A stretch of DNA of 64,000 nucleotides from Mesodorylaimus sp. YZB2_4 (Eukaryota > Nematoda > Enoplea > Dorylaimida > Dorylaimidae). The notes below the pieces were generated by a model. That model was not told where the DNA came from. It made no database searches and worked only from the letters and a program-made list of their open reading frames with translations. The first letter of the stretch is position 1; the number at the start of each line of letters is the position of its first letter. Shown in pieces: positions 51,429 through 64,000 of the stretch. A program made the translations under genes and the position numbers. Location: assembly GCA_030248295.1 (NCBI GenBank), contig JASANH010000224.1:1-64000 (forward strand), in the 5' to 3' direction.

Positions 51429-52324
51429 GCTGGCCATTAAATGGGAATGACGAAGATCTCTGTCTGATATGGTGATATAGTATCACTGTCATAAAACGGA
51501 TTGAGAGGAGTTATCGATGGGTACTGTCCCTGAGTCGATAGTGAACATTCGATTGCGTTCCTCCTATCCCCTCCAAGTTTTGTCCACTCTGCATCTCAAA
51601 GTCGTTTATTCCGGCTCCGTAGTGCCTCGAATCCTTATTTTACGCCAGCTTATTCCCCAAACGCCAATTGCCCTCAAAGCAAACCATTGCGCCTGAAAAC
51701 GTAATTACGAGTCTGTCGATAACGCTGTACCCAATTCCTGGTCCTATATTGATGAATTTGCTGGCTATTAAGGCGGAAGTAACTCCGTTCTGCTAACCTC
51801 ATTTTCTAGAAGAAAGTGAATGTTAGGTTTGATTCGCCTAGCATTGACTCGGAAGGCAATCTGAAGTATTTTGTTGCGGGCCACCCAATAGGGGGCCTAG
51901 AAGTGAACCCGTGTATTGCGCTACCCCTGAAATACAAAGCTCTCCGACCTGGCTCACGGAGCTGTGATCTCTTGAGAGGATCGATTGCCAGTCTAAATGA
52001 GTTTGCTGCCTCATACTCCGCGCTTCCTCAGGTTTTCATGGCCAACTCTGCAGTTGGGTTTAGGGAATCAGGTGCATTGCATTATTACACAAAGATATAT
52101 GGCATGTTTATTAATTGAGCTATTCTTAGCTCACCAGCGTAGCAAAAGCGACTGCGTGAATCTTTGTTCAGCAGCAGAAAGAGAATAGGTGAAACATTGG
52201 AAGGAGGATAGAAATGAGCAAACTCTAACAATGAACTAAAAACCAACAAAGCAAAGAAAAACGTTTCAGGGAGCACTAAAGCCGCAAAGTGGTAAAGTAA
52301 GGTTATGAATGTAAGCTTAATCCA
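51429..52324. other. Spacer before tubulin gene 2
   Basis: No supported gene. A possible poly(A) signal for tubulin gene 2 (AATAAA on the minus strand) lies at about 52107-52112. Confidence 0.35.
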
Positions 52325-55094
<2,770 letters not shown>

Positions 55095-58000
55095 TCACAT
55101 CAGACGCACGTGCTGCATCACAGACGAGGCTATAATGGTGAAACAAGCTTTCATCACAAAGTCGATATTTTTAGTATCCGTTGCGCATGTCCGATGCACA
55201 TAAAGCTTTTCTAGCCTGTTGGCCACTGATTTTGCGAATATGCTTTCGATGAATTGTGCCGCTTCATCAAAATCCTGGCCGCCTGAAAAAAATATTTTTG
55301 AGGAATGAGCAGACTCTACGAACAAGGCGTTTCTTCACGAATTATGGCTCACGCAAACCACTTATTTCCTACTCATGTTGGCACGATGAGGCTACCCTCC
55401 TAACTTGATCAGGCACATGGAAGATATTCGCCAGCTTTGCCCGAGACTGAGAATGGCCAGTTTCCTTATAGTTCTGCTTTCATCAGGTTCTGGTTAATTA
55501 ATGAGGCCTCGTCCTCACAAGAATTTCAATACGCGTAGGATTACATAAGTCTATTAGGGGCTCAAGGAAGCACGGGATAGCAGCCATGACTGCTGGGCAG
55601 GCCACCCATTTCGAGCAATGAAGTTTTGAATCCTTACCTGTATAGTCCGAAAATGTCGCACTGAGTCGAAAATTTGGTAGTTTTTCTTTAAATAAATCTG
55701 TTTTGTTAAGAAATAGCAGCATGGGTGTTTTCTTGAACCATCTACACGATGCGATGGTGTAAAATAATTGGATAGCTTCAGTCATCCTGTTCTAAAAAAG
55801 GCTGGTAATGTTTGATAGCTTGGGGTCCGTTACTCTAACACTACTTTATTTTTATCTTCTTCAAGAACTTGGTTATATTCGCTCAAAGCAGCGATAAAAA
55901 TGAGAGCGTTTATTCCTTCGAAGCAATGAATCCACTTTTTGCGTTGTGATCTTTGTCCACCAACATCAATAATCCTAAGAGGACGCAGGGAAAACTGATC
56001 CTAAATGGCAAGGTTGGACACTCACGTCAGAACCCCCTCGCGGAACGGGAGCGTGATTTCCACGATACCCAAGGTCGATGTTCTCGTGCGCAGGACATCA
56101 TCGTAAGTCGGACGGTACTCCGCTCGCGATATCCGATTAATATTGTCAAGGAAACTGCAAAAAAGGGAAACTAGGATTCTAATTTTGAATTAGCGCTGAT
56201 GGTACTATTTTGCGGAATCGATTAATTGATACTCGTTCGATCGATGGTAGCACTTTTGAACGCCTTCGTCAGCCCACAGTGATTTCATACATGCCCATGC
56301 ACCAGGATCAATCGCGTTTTCTGCAATCCATCTGTGCTCCATTTTTAGAATTGTGTCAGCAGTGAGCTGAAAGTAAGATGGCATTGGTGCATTACATTTT
56401 GGCTCCTCTATGACACTTCCTCGTTCTGATTTGGACTCTTTACTGTTAAAGGATTTTCTAAAATGTAAGAAATATGTGGATCTCAGGATTCCCGCCAGAA
56501 TTAGAAATTCAGTTGTTTTGCTCGTAAAAGTGCTCCAAATGGTTTGGGTTCTGCTTCTTTATCCTCAACTAACTGCGGTACAATTTAGTTACAGCGTAGT
56601 AGTTACACTACAGTGCAAATACCAATTGCAAGGCTTGGATGCACCCATCAGTGTATTGGTTCTGAGAAGTTGGTCTGCCTCTCCTACGTACTGTAGATCA
56701 ATGCCAGACACGAGATCGCGAGGTCAAAGTCGAGTGACTGATTTGGTTTGCAAGCATCGGGTTATACAGTAAGTGGTATTGAGTTCCTGCTGGTCAATTT
56801 GCACTCAGGGAAATTTAAACAGGCCAAGACCTTCAAAAACATCCTTCACGGCTGACAAGCTGCGGCAACTCCGCGAATTGTGAGTCCTCTGGCGTCAGCT
56901 CGCTCTAGGCCAAGCATTTCGTAACTTATCGAACTTACTGCACGCGACAGCAAACCTTGACGCTCAGAAACTGTTTCTCATTTACTGCACTCACCTTTCA
57001 CATAAAGTTCCGGGTCAGACCCTTTCATTTATACTCAGCACACTGTAGATCAGACACCTTTGCTATTCCTAAAAATAGCTCTGCGTACATGCGTAGCAGA
57101 AAAATCTCGTTGATTATGCAGTCGAGTCCACTTAGTAGCGCCAGCTCGGGACGGGAAGAAAATGTGACAACACCCCGAAGGTGACTAAAACCGAAGTATA
57201 CACTCTAAAATGGCAAAAACTTCACTTTTATGCGTTTTATCGCCACTTCGTATCATTTTCATATATTCCTAGCGTTTTAAAAGACGAAACGCTTCTTCAA
57301 AAGTTTTTGTAACCAAATCAAAATTGAGGATCAGTAAGATCAAAGCTGAAGCATAAAGGTGCCATGCGCCTTCATGCAAGCGTTTTCTTGCGAGAAATCC
57401 TAGTTTTGACGATTTTGCACCTTTCAGACTGCCAAGAGTGTAAATGTGAGGTTTTTTACTACTTATCCTGCCTGGCCAAGAAATTTATGCGACAATTAGC
57501 GGACTGGGCCAAATTCAGCGTGAACTCAAAATACACACAAAGTGAAGGGGAAAAATTCGGGGCTTCGAAAACCTGTGATAATAACCGGACTGTGACATTA
57601 TCCGGTGTGACTATAAATGGACTCGACTGTTTATTGTTTCGGACATACACGCAATTCTTCCCTTACCGCATTTGAAGGATCCCCAAACGGAATGGACAGA
57701 GCACCCATCGCTCGAACAATATCACATATTGAGCGTAAAGTGTTCTCAATAATAGCGACACGCTGATACTCGATTTCGTGTTCATCAAATCCACCAGTGT
57801 GAAGTATCCTGAAATAATTCGCTTCTATTGACACCCGGTAGCCTTGGCGGTAGGTCTTGGGCCAGCTTGCTGATACGATATCCTTATTAGCTTACCTCAT
57901 TTGCTTTACAACTGTTGACTTTCCTGAATCTGCAGCACCTAAAGGCCCAAATATGAGACAAGTGTCGATCAAAATTTCGATGGTTCTTTGCAAATGCTTT

Positions 58001-58123
58001 CTTACCAAGTAACAATAATTTCGATCGTTTCGATACCTTTAATCGTTCTGTTTCGAGTTCTTTCTCTATGGCCCTGTGTCTTTTTAGATTCTCGTCTCCT
58101 GATCGACTGATAAAGACACCCAT
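55095..58123 (-). CDS. Heterotrimeric G-protein alpha subunit (paralogue C), P-loop Ala42
   Basis: Exons: 58123-58006, 57938-57896, 57808-57667, 56366-56206, 56154-56026, 55974-55845, 55791-55638, 55282-55095. Sum 1065 nt, 354 aa. Motifs: P-loop GAADSGKST (residues 40-48; Ala at 42 and Asp at 43 instead of Gly-Glu), switch [30 protein letters not shown]. The N terminus MGVFIS fits Gly2 myristoylation without palmitoylation. The C terminus ends MQHVRLM, similar to paralogue A (NQVRL) and unlike B. The third intron (57666-56367, 1300 nt) has been enlarged by the MITE at 57119-57629, just 37 nt downstream of its donor, and by an older repeat at 56659-56782. Exon lengths 1 to 8 equal those of paralogue B. 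Confidence 0.9.
56659..56782 (+). repeat. Dispersed repeat, copy 2 (partner at 318-420)
   Basis: Shares GTTGGTCTGCCTCTCCT, GAGTGACTGATTTGGTTTGC and GTAAGTGGTATTGAG with 318-420 in the same order. It lies in intron 3 of G-alpha paralogue C. Confidence 0.45.
57119..57629 (+). mobile_element. MITE with CAGTCGAGTCC inverted repeats, copy 2
   Basis: Starts CAGTCGAGTCCACTTAG and ends ATGGACTCGACTG. It is collinear with 48190-48726 along its length, with shared blocks such as GAAAATGTGACAA and CGAAACGCTT. Its flanks are TG and TT, so the TA duplication has decayed or this copy moved differently. It is inserted in intron 3 of G-alpha paralogue C. Confidence 0.8.
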
Positions 58124-59127
58124 GCTCCTACGAGTAGTTCGCGAACTGACGCGTTCAATTATGGAAAGTTCAAAAAGCGAAGGGGCAGAGGTGACGCTTT
58201 CGTAAAAATGAGTCTGCTGTCTCGTGCCATCCTGACAACTTATGCGAGCAGATGTTTAGGATCCCCCAGGTCTCGTAACCATGGACGCCAAACCCACTCT
58301 TGCAAGGCCAGTTTGACGAAAGAAAGATGATGGTATTTTAAACGAGATAGGCGCATCTGTAAGTGCTTCATTCAGGACCAAAGATTGGGTGGATTCTCCA
58401 GTGTTACAGCTTTGGACGAATCTTGTCAGTCACTGCGAGTAGAATCGAAGGATTTTTTTATTTGTCGTAATTCATATGTTCGGCAGTTTGACATAGTCCC
58501 CCTCTACATTCTGTATAGGCCATGCAGAAAGGCCGTTCTGACGCTATAATAGGCGCTACGCTAGCATACTAATACAGCGTTTATGTAAATTTTGCGGACT
58601 CCTCTCGTCCTCTTGAGCGAACCTCGCCTTTAGCGCATCAGCAAGTGGTCAGAGTTGTCTTGTCTTCACATCCACCTCATGAGTACGTCCTACGTCAAGG
58701 AACCCAGCCTGGCAGGCGCAGGTTCCTTAGTAAGAAATATAAGGATTTTCTAAGACTGAAAGGTCCTAGTTTCTCAGCAGCCAGGATGCTGAACCTGGTC
58801 ATGGCTATCCTATCCTGCTGTTTTTTACTTGCATAAGCGAGTGCGCATAAGCGTTTGGTGATGTGGTAAAACATGAACATGCACAAGTTTTTTCACAACT
58901 CTGTCTCAGACAATTCATGTTATTTGTTTGTTTTTGTTCAACAAAACAGCTAAAAACCTTATTCTCTTAAAACTGATGTTCCGAAATGGACGTTTAAACA
59001 GAAGTTACTCAGAAACTTATGGCATTGTCTGCAGATCTTATAATATACTTACAATTAGAAGTTACGCAAAAAAAATAAAAATGTAGGAATTGCCAAGTCT
59101 CTAATTTCTCGCACTGTACCATAACTC
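58124..59127. other. Gene-free stretch
   Basis: No exon, RNA gene or clear repeat recognised between G-alpha paralogue C and the neuropeptide gene. Confidence 0.4.
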
Positions 59128-59133
59128 TTTATT
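59128..59133 (-). promoter_or_regulatory. Poly(A) signal of the neuropeptide gene
   Basis: AATAAA on the minus strand, about 107 nt downstream of the stop codon at 59240. Confidence 0.4.
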
Positions 59134-59239
59134 TGTAAAACTGTGGACGTAGAGTAACTCCGTCCTCATGACAGCATCACAGTCAGATCATCATGAAGCA
59201 TCAGGAGCATCATCCTCGTGCACCTCATATGCGGTGCAT

Positions 59240-59569
59240 CTACTTCAAGGGAGGTGCTTGAATTTTATATCTGCACTGAGCTGGTGAAAAGTAGCAGTTC
59301 ACCAACACGCGATGTCTTCGACCGGTAGCTACTGGCGATTTTGCTCTGGTCGAATCACCGGCTCGTTTCTCGGGATCCAACAATGAGGATTCGTCTCTGA
59401 AAAACAACAAATCGGAGGTTTGTGAATCACTTTGCAGGTCAATATCGGGCAAATCTTACATCATTTCCCCGCCGTCTGCCACCTCGACTACTGGCTGTCC
59501 GTTACTCTGACGCATAATAGCGCAAATGACTAAAAGCGACAGAACCGAAAGCAAATACCAGTTGGTCAT
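59240..59569 (-). CDS. Allatostatin-C-like neuropeptide precursor
   Basis: Two exons, 59569-59460 and 59396-59240, with a 63-nt intron (AT|GTAAGA to TTTTTCAG), total 88 aa. Residues ~1-24 are a signal peptide (MTNWYLLSVLSLLVICAIM, cleavage likely after SNG). A spacer with an EKR site and a TGRR dibasic site precedes the final peptide HRVLVNCYFSPAQCRYK, which continues to IQAPPLK at the stop. The core C-Y-F-x-P-x-x-C, two Cys six residues apart, is that of arthropod allatostatin C, the protostome relative of somatostatin. There is a single peptide copy at the C-terminal end, as in allatostatin-C precursors. Differences: the sequence runs on 9 residues past the second Cys, and there is no amidation Gly. 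It would act through somatostatin/allatostatin-C-type receptors. A chance match is possible, but signal peptide, processing site, position and core all agree. Confidence 0.7.
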
Positions 59570-61160
59570 CCTGTTTAGCTGGTGGTGTGAAAGAGCGACG
59601 AAGGTCACGCTGTCGCTTTAGCTGTAGCCGCTACCCTTTATGGTCTGTCGTAACGACCAAATAACCAGTGGCGTCACGCGCTAATTGGATAATGCTGTGG
59701 AATATTTAGTCTAATCACGTATAACGAAACAGTAGAAATGGGAATAGTGTTAGAAATAATTAGACTTTTGCATTCTTCTTCAGCGTAAAATTCTCTTTGT
59801 TCGATTCCCCGAATCAATAGCAGTCATCATCTTTTGCGTGCTGAGTCGCTAATTGCGCAACAAGCCTTGTTTGCCCAAGAGGGCAGAGCCTGAAAAAATA
59901 ATGGCCGAATTATAAATCTCTTCACGCGGAAACGTGTTTTCGTCGCCAAGGTCATTTCTCAGCGACGTCACTCTCATAAACTAATGAATAGATCTATGTA
60001 TGTAGACCTTAGACAGTGCTCAGATGAAAACTGATTATGAGTCATTGCTCTGGTGGCTCTGGTGGTGGTTCTCTGGCATGCTGTACCAAACAGCAAGGGG
60101 CGCTGGTGAGAAAAGCGCCTTGTGTGTGGAACACCTGTGAACCTTTGACAGAAAACTTTGCCATCTATGGGTATTCTTCCGAGACTTCTGCAAAACTACA
60201 GTATGTTCTCTCAGGATCTAAGGGACTATTTTATTTTAGCTGAACATCACTTTGGAAGGGAATTCTTGAAAACGCTGCATCTCTTGCCTGAATTGGAAAC
60301 AGCAAATAAACTATCTCGCTGTTTGGTGCCCATGTCGGGGCATCGACTCCAGTTAGGTTTAATACAAGAAATGGTCATACAATTGGTTATCCCCAATCAA
60401 GATTAATCGGCTTTAAAAAACCGAAGTCTTGTACTGAAAGTCCTAAAAGCCCAAAACATATAAAGCCCGTAAATGACATATGATCTTCCAGTTCAACACA
60501 TGCTGACACATGCAGCCTCTGAAGCAGACCGAGGAAACAATGCGAATGCAGAGGGTGGATTCGAAGGGCTCTACTGTGACAGGGACGGCGCTGGCACGAG
60601 GCATGAGCTTGCACGCGTTTCAAGGCTCAAATATTGGATTGTACATAGATAGGACGTTCGAAATACTATGCTAAGAAATTCGCTCAGACTTACTGCATGA
60701 ACTACATATATGTATGCATTCAGAAACGGTGAGAGTAAGTGGCACTTTGTCCAACGGCACATGCAAACTGTACAATGCAGGCTGGACTGGCGGCAACTCA
60801 GGACAGAAAGGGAGAAGAAGTTGTGATGGCTCACAGCCACATTTCGAAGGGGAGCAAAAAGTGTAGGTATGACCGTTCAATGTGAGAGCTGGGGTTTTCC
60901 TTTTAGTTCCTAGAATTTGAGCCAAACATATCACGCTGACTCTGTAAGATGCATATGACAAGTGAGAGCCAATCCAGGTTTGTTAAAAATAATGTAAACC
61001 TCATGCAGCCTGAAGGACCTCTATTATGCATTTTACATGCATTAAGCGCAGGCACGAATCGTTGCAGACAGAACGCCTTATCACGAGCCATGCTGAAAAG
61101 TGCGCAACGAAAACAAGCAAGATATTACAACTATGTAACTGCAACGATGTCAAAGGATGT
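59570..61160. other. Gene-free stretch
   Basis: No supported exon or RNA gene. It contains the upstream region of the neuropeptide gene. Confidence 0.4.
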
Positions 61161-62653
61161 GCTCAGGCCAGAGTCCTGCAAGGGTACCCATACCCGTACC
61201 CATACCCGTACCCACCGGTACCCGCTGGGTATGGGTACGGGTTTGGGTGAGAGGCGACAGGTGCGGGTATGGGTTTGGGTAAGGGTCGCCGGGTACGGGT
61301 ATTCGTTCTTGTTTAATTTTTTTTATTCATATTCATGAGAGCGCTGCAAATTTAATTTTTTTGCATTTTGTGACTGTTTTTAGCGAAACAGTTCCGATGT
61401 CTGCTATTTTGAGGCTAGTTGCGACTACTGTTGATATGGATATTCATGTCTATATCTAATCGATATCGATATCATTCGACGATTCGATAGCGAAATCATA
61501 TCCATATCCATATCTACTATCTGTTTTCTTGGGTAATGTGCACGCGGCACATGAAGGGCGTGTATATTTCAAAAGAAAACAGGTTATATATTATATCTTT
61601 TCACAACCAAGATATTGATTAAAAGATATGGATATTAAAGCGTTTTTGAGATTTTAAAATTGTTGTGCACTTCAAAAAGGAACCTGGTTTAGGTAGAAAA
61701 GGCTCTAAGGCGCAATCCGTGGAGGACGTCAAGGCCCATGTGGTGGGTGTCACATGGGTGTCACATGACGCGACTGACTGACTTCTTGCGTATCTGTCTA
61801 AGCTCCAATCAAATCAGCGACACGGAAAATTTAAAGAAGCAAAGGTAAAATGATGTTTGAAAAGCTGGATTCAAGTGGAAATTTGCCTGGGAGAGAAAAC
61901 TGCAGTATAGAGCATCATCAGTTAGAAAACTTTGGAACAAGGTAGAAGAAAAGATGAACGATTATTTCTGAGCTTCTGAGAGGGGGCCGAGAGGAAATAA
62001 GCGTGTGGCGCTAAGAGTCCCTACTTGTATATGACAGATGCACCAGTGCAGCAACCTTGACCCTTTGCAGGACCCAAGTAACTTTCACTCTAAGGTCAGC
62101 GACTCCTTAGATTAGGACGGCAATCGCTTTGATGTCAGGGCTTTCTTCTATGAATGTCCTGCGACTCACGATCAGACACGTTTTATCTAATTGTAAGACT
62201 GGCTCCTGTACGCAAACTAACTTGTTTTATCTGCTATAGTTGTTGTTGACCTCCTGCATACAAGCTACACTAGCGCTCAAAAGTAAAGCACGTTTGGTAG
62301 CAGAGTCACGAATCTACAGTAGGTATCAAAGGGCAGCTGCTCTTTCTTGGTAGACTGTACAGTATGCATTGGGATCACCTTTGAGGCAGCCATTGCCAAA
62401 AATGCCTTTAGCTAAAGATTTTAAAAGGCACTCCTTATCAAGTTCAACTTCGTTACTCTCTCTAACTGTTTTTGTACTCCATTCGAACATTTATCGAAAA
62501 ACCGGGTACGGGTTTGTTTTTTGAAAAATTACGGGTACGGATTTGGGTATGGGTAAGGTACGCCGGGTACGGGTATGGGTACGGGTACAGAGATTGTCCA
62601 GCGGGTACGGGTAGGGTACGATTTTCATACCCGTGAAGGACCCTGGCTCAGGC
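61161..62653. mobile_element. Non-autonomous hAT-like element with 8-bp target duplication
   Basis: GCTCAGGC occurs at 61161-61168 and again at 62646-62653, directly flanking the element 61169-62645 (1477 bp). The left end reads CAGAGTCCTGCAAGGGTA; the right end, reverse-complemented, reads CAGGGTCCTTCACGGGTA, i.e. 18-bp inverted repeats with three mismatches. Inside each end is a cluster of GGGTACGGGTATGGGT-type words, in inverted orientation at the two ends. 8-bp duplications and CAG-starting ends are hAT features. The interior is AT-rich with GATATC/ATATCC runs (61430-61510) and no transposase frame. Confidence 0.8.
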
Positions 62654-63114
62654 TAGCAATGAAGATCAAGATAGCCTGCATGCCCTTAAGTGAAGCGCTC
62701 ACGACCTACAATATAATGTAGCTAGGCCGAAAAGTTTGGCTTGAACTGACTTGAGAGCACTCATTTAAATAAAGCCGTATTATGTTTTTCTCTTTGCCCG
62801 TCAGCCACTTTAGAACCTAGTTTGCTTGGGATATATCAGCGGCAGTCAAAAGTTAGAATCTTCGCAGGATTTTCCAACTTGATAGCATTCCAGGTTTCCA
62901 GCCTATAGGGCTCAGCATAAGGAGGACAACAAGAGAAAATCACGGCTAACAGGATTCTACAATGAATCTGGTCGTACTTTACATTTGGTGTTTTTCTGGG
63001 TGCCAGAAAAGGTTTTGACTGGTTACCGCTCAGCACAGAACCAATCGCACGTATTACCTCTTCGTAACCGCTCCATATACCACCAAACAAGTACCTACTA
63101 AACATTGCGCATAC
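62654..63114. other. Spacer, nothing recognised
   Basis: A minus-strand frame runs through to 62836 but without convincing splice sites or motifs. Confidence 0.35.
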
Positions 63115-63193
63115 CTTGACAGACCTCATCAGCTCTCTATGTTGGGTTGTCTCGCTCATAGGTGCTAGTGGCAGGCGTGTGGCATCGTCTCCG
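63115..63193 (-). CDS. Possible isolated exon (minus)
   Basis: Between GTTGTTTCAG and a GTATGC donor, a 79-nt open stretch reads GDDATRLPLAPMSETTQHR then ELMRSVK. Both splice sites look sound, but no neighbouring exon or family was found. Confidence 0.25.
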
Positions 63194-63461
63194 CTGAAAC
63201 AACAACATAGAAGAATCAGATTCCCTGGGGCCAAAACGGAGTAACTCCTCTCCAAACCCGTCCTATCGGGCGCATAGACTGATGAATGATCACTGTCCGT
63301 TTTTCAAAAATCGCCAATTCAGGCCAACCCTCGCATCGAAGGCTGGTTTGCCGTTTGGAAAACCTGGCAAAACAGAAAAACGAGTAGAAGGGTAGAAGGA
63401 TACGTGCAAGTGTGTATACTGATATCGAGTGGGTGAGTTGACTAGAGGATTCGGGCCCGAA

Positions 63462-64000
63462 ATGAACACCTGGCTAAGGTGGACACTTACGATTGTGGTT
63501 CTGATATCTGAGAATGGACTGGTGACTGGAAGAAAAGGTAAGAGCGCTCATCCGTGCTTCTTTGGAAGGCGCGCTGGCCTGCCTGTTTTTAAAGATAATA
63601 TGTATAATACTCGTAGATAATATCAATAATTGAGAGAGACATTCTGGCAGTTTTTAGTAGCGGCCTTGGATGATATTTGCGCCAGAGGAGCTTACGCATT
63701 CTGTCAAAACCATGGTCAGCAACCGCAGTCGCGTCGGGATCTCCCACAGCCCAGTCAGTCTAACAATTCCCCGCAGCAGACCCCCTTCTCGGCCACACCA
63801 CCCCCGTTGCCCACGGTGGGCGAGTACTGCATCAAATATCAAGAGCACTACAGCTATTTCTGTACCGGAAGCAACGCCAACGACCCGAAAGCCCGTGAAT
63901 TCTGTCCGACATATTTGTCCCATTGTGATGTATCCGGCTGGCAGCCCGTTGGTGCGCCCAGCCCCACGACGCCGACGCCAGAATTGCCACCAGCAAAGAT
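63462..64000 (+). CDS. Secreted Cys- and Pro-rich protein, partial at window edge
   Basis: Exon 1 is 63462-63537: ATG, then a signal peptide (WLRWTLTIVVLISENGLV). The donor GTAAGA is followed by a 120-nt intron ending TTTTTAG, and exon 2 runs from 63658 past the window end. After the signal peptide there are a short Cys pair (DDICARGAYAFC), a Gln/Pro/Ser-rich linker, then EYCIKYQEHYSYFC and FCPTYLSHC with regular Cys spacing, and a Thr/Pro-rich segment. The layout suggests an extracellular matrix or cuticle-associated protein. The alternative acceptor TCTGGCAG seven nt upstream gives the wrong phase. No specific family assigned. Confidence 0.55.

Noticed and set aside
61161-62653. Interstitial telomere repeat
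   Set aside because: The G-rich words (GGGTACGGGTATGG) are not a telomere repeat and occur in inverted clusters at the ends of an element with target duplication.
62836-63255. 139-codon minus-strand gene
   Set aside because: No family motif. Only a 79-nt piece has good splice borders, and that alone is listed.

Overview
The window looks like animal nuclear DNA, most likely from a nematode. Support for this: many spliced genes, several with very short introns (47 to 65 nt) and TTTCAG-type acceptors; possible trans-splice acceptors a few bases ahead of some start codons; an alpha-tubulin gene whose first intron directly follows the ATG; a set of divergent G-protein alpha genes; a DEG/ENaC-like gene; and a CD20-like four-helix membrane protein. 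A tardigrade or another small ecdysozoan is not excluded. There are no bacterial operons, CRISPR arrays or ribosome binding sites. Exon boundaries were built by hand from reading frames, splice signals and family conservation.

Layout. 1-4 kb: a CD20/MS4A-like membrane protein gene (minus) and old repeats. 4.0-5.7 kb: a DNA transposon with inverted repeats and a broken DUF7869-like transposase. 6.0-12.5 kb: 22 tandem copies of a ~290-bp satellite. 12.5-22 kb: gene-poor, with LTR-retroelement gag remnants and two stray satellite copies. 22.1-23.9 kb: the 5' part of a DEG/ENaC-like channel gene and the last exons of an unidentified gene. 25.4-29.0, 36.2-38.3 and 55.1-58.1 kb: three paralogous G-alpha genes, all minus, with the same eight-exon plan. 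41.7-44.0 kb: a Gln-rich protein with a basic coiled coil. 44.8-47.0 and 52.3-54.3 kb: two alpha-tubulin paralogues (minus). 51.1 kb: a small secreted protein. 59.2-59.6 kb: a neuropeptide precursor with an allatostatin-C-like core. 61.2-62.7 kb: a hAT-like non-autonomous element with an exact 8-bp target duplication. From 63.5 kb to the edge: a secreted Cys/Pro-rich protein.

The genes do not form one pathway. G-alpha subunits, a peptide precursor and an ion-channel gene fit neuronal or sensory signalling; the tubulin pair fits cytoskeleton. The main points for follow-up are P-loop substitutions at residue 42 (the Ras Gly12 equivalent) in two G-alphas, a 13-glycine insertion in one alpha-tubulin tail, the allatostatin-C-like precursor, and the transposons with visible ends.
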